Shown here piece by piece: positions 61,331 through 64,000 of a stretch of 64,000 bases of DNA. Made by a program: the position numbers and the translations under genes. Source of the DNA: Ruegeria arenilitoris. GTDB taxonomy: Bacteria > Pseudomonadota > Alphaproteobacteria > Rhodobacterales > Rhodobacteraceae. The first letter of the stretch is position 1. Each line of letters begins with the position of its first letter. The stretch lies in the NCBI RefSeq assembly GCF_042675705.1, contig NZ_JBHTJJ010000002.1; one strand, written 5' to 3'. The notes beneath the pieces are model-generated. The model had not been told where the DNA came from, did no database searches, and was given only the letters and a program-made list of their open reading frames with translations.

Positions 61331-61681
61331 TCGTGTTTCTCCCATGTCTGGACTGAGTTTTGTTTTTTATCCGTGCGTCACGTTAGAGTTTTGCGGTCGC
61401 CCCGTCAGTCCAAAAAGTGACAGTTTGCGAAATTCTTAGGTCCAGTTCCCTCGGAAGCCCAAGCCCGGAGCCTGCCCAAACAGCACGCGACTCTGCGGGA
61501 ATTCGCGCAAGGATCATATATCAAAAGGGTCGACGATACCTAACGGCGCATCGGAACTGGCCTCATGTCACACAGGGAGATCACGCGAATTTTTTACGCA
61601 TCCGCCTAATCGATGCGCATCATTTCAGCCGCAAAAATCGATTTGCGACAAATTCAGACCAGAATCACGACGCGGTCGGAG
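61331..61681. other. Gene-free stretch upstream of the polyamine-type operon
   Basis: 351 bases between the binding-protein start and the aglK stop, both on the minus strand. It is more AT-rich than its surroundings. It contains CGCAAA-6-TTTGCG at 61630-61647, a symmetrical element that could bind a regulator. TTTGCGA followed closely by AATTC occurs twice, near 61424 and 61642. I see no coding signal and no clear sigma-70 promoter or T-run terminator. Confidence 0.45.
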
Positions 61682-62764
61682 CTATTTGCGCATTGACCGG
61701 CCGTCATGAAACAGGTGGATCTTCTCCGGCGCGGCAGTCACCGAAACCGTCTGACCACGCAAGCCACGATGGATGCCCGGCAGTTTGCCGATCACCGACT
61801 CAGCGCCGGGGGCTTTCGCGAAATATAGCAGCGTCACCTCGCCCAACGCTTCGGTAAAGTCCACGGTCCCGGTCACGATAGGGTCACCGTCGGCGACCAC
61901 CAGATCCTCGGGCCGCACACCCACGTTGACCTTCTTGCCGGCGTCGGCGTCCTCGGTCGGTATGGTCGAAACTGCCGCTCCGCCACAGTCCAACGCAACG
62001 GTCGTGGTGGCACCGGTGCCGGTGATCGTGCCCGGCAGCAGGTTCATGGCGGGCGAGCCGATGAACTGGGCCACGAATTCATTGTCGGGCGTCTCGTACA
62101 GCTCCAGCGGCGTGCCAACCTGTGCGATGCCTTTGTTGGCCAGAACCACGATCCGGCTGGCCAGGGTCATCGCCTCGACCTGATCGTGGGTGACGTAGAT
62201 CATCGTGCTGTCAGGCATCGCCTCTTTAAGGCGCGCGATCTCGATCCGCGTGGCCACCCGCAGCGCGGCATCCAAGTTCGACAGCGGCTCGTCGAACAGA
62301 TAGACCTTGGGGTCGCGCACGATGGCCCGGCCGATGGCGACCCGCTGACGCTGACCGCCCGACAGAGCCTTGGGCAGACGGTCCAGAAACGGTTCCAGCT
62401 GCAGGATCTGCGCCGCGCGGTTCACCGCGGCGTCGATCTGATCGGCGGGCATCTTGGCGATCTTCAGGGCAAAGGCCATGTTCTCGCGCACGGTCATGTG
62501 CGGATACAGCGCATAGCTTTGGAACACCATGGCGATGCCGCGCTGTGCCGGGGGCACATCGTTCATCACCTGCCCCTCGATTTCCAGCGTCCCGCCCGAA
62601 ATGCGTTCCAGGCCCGCGATCATCCGCAGCAGGGTGGACTTGCCGCAGCCCGAGGGGCCGACGAACACGATCAACTCGCCGCGCTCGATCTCGAGGTTGA
62701 TGTCCTTGAGGACATCGACATTGCCATAGGTTTTGGCGACATCGGTCAGCTTGAGCTCGGACAT
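61682..62764 (-). CDS. aglK: Alpha-glucoside ABC transporter ATPase
   Basis: A 360-residue CUT1-class ATPase (MalK/UgpC/AglK). Walker A GPSGCGKS, signature LSGGQRQRVAIG, Walker B VYLFDEPLSNLD, then the regulatory domain. It lies three bases after the alpha-glucosidase gene, matching the end of the rhizobial aglEFGAK operon, so I use that name. It is a paralogue of the ATPase at 43459-44517, similar over the whole length. Confidence 0.85.
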   Translation of the reverse strand: MSELKLTDVAKTYGNVDVLKDINLEIERGELIVFVGPSGCGKSTLLRMIAGLERISGGTLEIEGQVMNDVPPAQRGIAMVFQSYALYPHMTVRENMAFALKIAKMPADQIDAAVNRAAQILQLEPFLDRLPKALSGGQRQRVAIGRAIVRDPKVYLFDEPLSNLDAALRVATRIEIARLKEAMPDSTMIYVTHDQVEAMTLASRIVVLANKGIAQVGTPLELYETPDNEFVAQFIGSPAMNLLPGTITGTGATTTVALDCGGAAVSTIPTEDADAGKKVNVGVRPEDLVVADGDPIVTGTVDFTEALGEVTLLYFAKAPGAESVIGKLPGIHRGLRGQTVSVTAAPEKIHLFHDGRSMRK

Positions 62765-62767
62765 GGG

Positions 62768-64000
62768 TTACCCTTTCTCTCGGACCATCAGGCAGAATTG
62801 CGACGGCGCCAGCGTGGCGCGGCCCTGCACCCCGATAGCGCCCAGATCCTGACCGATGCAGCGCCAGTTGCCTTCGGGCAGGTCGATTTCCGCGGCGCCA
62901 TCGCCCAGATTGAAGGCGCAGAACACCTGCTGAGTATCATCCTCACGCAGGAAGCTGAGGATCGGGCCGGTTTCGCGCATGTCGGACTGGGTGCCCGACA
63001 TCAGCGCCGGATACTCATGGCGCAAAGCGATGGCGCGACGATAATGGTTCAGCACCGACTGCGGGTCGGCGTCCATCCGGTCCACGGCGCGCTCGGCCTG
63101 CGCGGTGCTGACGGGCAGCCAGGGCGCACCGGTGGTAAAGCCCGACTGTTCGTCCTGCGCGGCCCAGACCATGGGCGTGCGGCAGCCGTCGCGGCCCTTG
63201 TATTCAGGCCAGAACTCGATGCCATAGGGGTCCTGCAGGTGCTCAAAGGGCACGTCGGCCTCGGGCAGGCCAAGCTCTTCGCCCTGATACAGGCAGGCCG
63301 AGCCGCGCAGGCACATCATCAGAACCGCGTGCTGCCGGATGCCGGCCTCGTCCAGATCCCAGCGCGAGGCGTGGCGCTGCACGTCGTGGTTGGAGAACGC
63401 CCAGCACGGCCAGGCGTCGCCGGCCTTGGACAGAAGCTGGTCAAACACATGCTTTGTGTATTCTGCCGTCAGGCGGCGTTTTTCTAGAAATTCAAAGGCA
63501 TAGCACATGTGCATGCGCTTGTCGCCACGGGTGTATTCGCCCATGATCTCGAGCCCACGCTGTGCGTCGCCCACCTCGCCCAGACAGGCGCGACCGTCAT
63601 ATTGGTCGGTCAGAGCGCGCAGCCGTTCCAGGAAGGCGATGTTTTCCGGCTGGCTCTTGGAATACAGGTGGTCCTGATGGTTGTAGGGGTTGACCATCGG
63701 CGCGATGGTTGCGTTGCGCTGATCCAGCGGCAGCGCCGGGTTGTCGCGCAGTTGCGCGTCGTGGAAGTAGAAGTTGATCGTGTCCAGCCGGAACCCGTCA
63801 ACGCCCATGTCCAGCCAGAACCGCGCCACGTCCAGCAGCGCGTCCTGCACATCGGGGTTGTGGAAATTCAGGTCCGGCTGCGAGGTCAGGAAGTTGTGCA
63901 GGTAATACTGCTGCCGGCGCGTATCCCATTGCCAGGCCGAGCCGCCGAAGATCGACAGCCAGTTGTTGGGCGGGGTCCCGTCAGGTTTGGGATCGGCCCA
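62768..64000 (-). CDS. aglA: GH13 alpha-glucosidase, 5' end missing
   Basis: Oligo-1,6-glucosidase/alpha-glucosidase type GH13 enzyme; 410 codons are in the window and the gene begins beyond the right edge. Catalytic residues are present: nucleophile Asp in GFRLDTINF (63782-63784), acid/base Glu in CLGEVGDAQ, and the third Asp in FSNHDVQRH. The full family length is about 540-550, so roughly 130-140 residues are missing, including the first barrel strand. It cleaves imported alpha-glucosides such as sucrose, maltose or trehalose. Followed immediately by aglK. Confidence 0.9.
   Translation of the reverse strand, partial: WADPKPDGTPPNNWLSIFGGSAWQWDTRRQQYYLHNFLTSQPDLNFHNPDVQDALLDVARFWLDMGVDGFRLDTINFYFHDAQLRDNPALPLDQRNATIAPMVNPYNHQDHLYSKSQPENIAFLERLRALTDQYDGRACLGEVGDAQRGLEIMGEYTRGDKRMHMCYAFEFLEKRRLTAEYTKHVFDQLLSKAGDAWPCWAFSNHDVQRHASRWDLDEAGIRQHAVLMMCLRGSACLYQGEELGLPEADVPFEHLQDPYGIEFWPEYKGRDGCRTPMVWAAQDEQSGFTTGAPWLPVSTAQAERAVDRMDADPQSVLNHYRRAIALRHEYPALMSGTQSDMRETGPILSFLREDDTQQVFCAFNLGDGAAEIDLPEGNWRCIGQDLGAIGVQGRATLAPSQFCLMVREKG

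Noticed and set aside
61630..61647. CGCAAA-6-TTTGCG as an operator of the polyamine-type operon
   Set aside because: Symmetry alone supports it; it is 300 bases from the start codon, and no second copy or promoter overlap was found, so it is noted only within the gene-free stretch.
1..64000. Mobile elements, CRISPR arrays, tRNA and rRNA genes
   Set aside because: No transposase, integrase, terminal inverted repeats, regularly spaced repeats or RNA-gene signatures were recognised on either strand.

Overview
The window is a high-GC alphaproteobacterial chromosome segment that looks like a marine Rhodobacteraceae (Roseobacter-group) genome. The main reasons are the dense runs of ATGA-overlapping genes, the cyoABCD quinol oxidase, a DUF2793 protein of the kind common in Rhodobacterales, many ABC uptake operons, and tandem crcB genes. 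It is metabolic and accessory-metabolic DNA. I see no rRNA, tRNA, CRISPR array, insertion sequence or prophage block. Two genes are cut by the window edges: an AspT-type exchanger on the left and an alpha-glucosidase on the right.

Layout, left to right. 1-3.2 kb: AspT-family exchanger and a sulfatase/phosphonate monoester hydrolase. 3.4-7.3 kb: an Mla-type lipid transport operon (STAS-fused permease, ATPase, MCE protein with a long tail, PqiC-like lipoprotein). 7.3-9.8 kb: an ECF sigma factor overlapping a membrane-anchored VWA protein. 9.9-13.2 kb: a pyruvate-oxidase-like ThDP enzyme with an FMN glutamate-synthase-like protein. 13.4-14.2 kb: two overlapping fluoride-channel genes. 14.2-18.2 kb: cyoABCD. 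18.3-19.6 kb: a lytic transglycosylase. 20-25.3 kb: an oligopeptide-type ABC operon with a fused double ATPase. 25.6-32.9 kb: nucleotide-sugar genes for surface polysaccharide (galU, manC, fcl, gmd, ugd), with a DUF2793 fibre-like gene among them. 33-37.2 kb: PhyH dioxygenase with a divergent LysR regulator, a DUF1612-like protein, and a second ECF sigma/anti-sigma pair.

The two most coherent systems lie side by side. At 37.3-43.3 kb is a hydroxyproline catabolic locus: a GntR regulator, a pyrroline-2-carboxylate-type reductase, a Ser/Thr-type proline-racemase homologue (probable trans-3-hydroxyproline dehydratase), a D-amino-acid dehydrogenase, a Cys/Cys 4-hydroxyproline epimerase, and a DapA-type deaminase. 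The same 14-base motif lies at both ends of the locus and is a good operator candidate. At 43.5-56.7 kb is a galactoside regulon under an IclR regulator: an ABC importer, GH4 and GH42 glycosidases, and what looks like every step of the De Ley-Doudoroff route from galactose to pyruvate plus glyceraldehyde 3-phosphate. The pair would suit use of hydroxyproline-rich, galactose-decorated algal glycoproteins or galactosyl-glycerols; this is inference.

The right end holds a polyamine-type ABC operon (56.8-61.3 kb), whose second permease carries an unusual seventh membrane segment, a charged coiled coil and a duplicated C-terminal motif, followed by the aglA-aglK end of an alpha-glucoside uptake operon.
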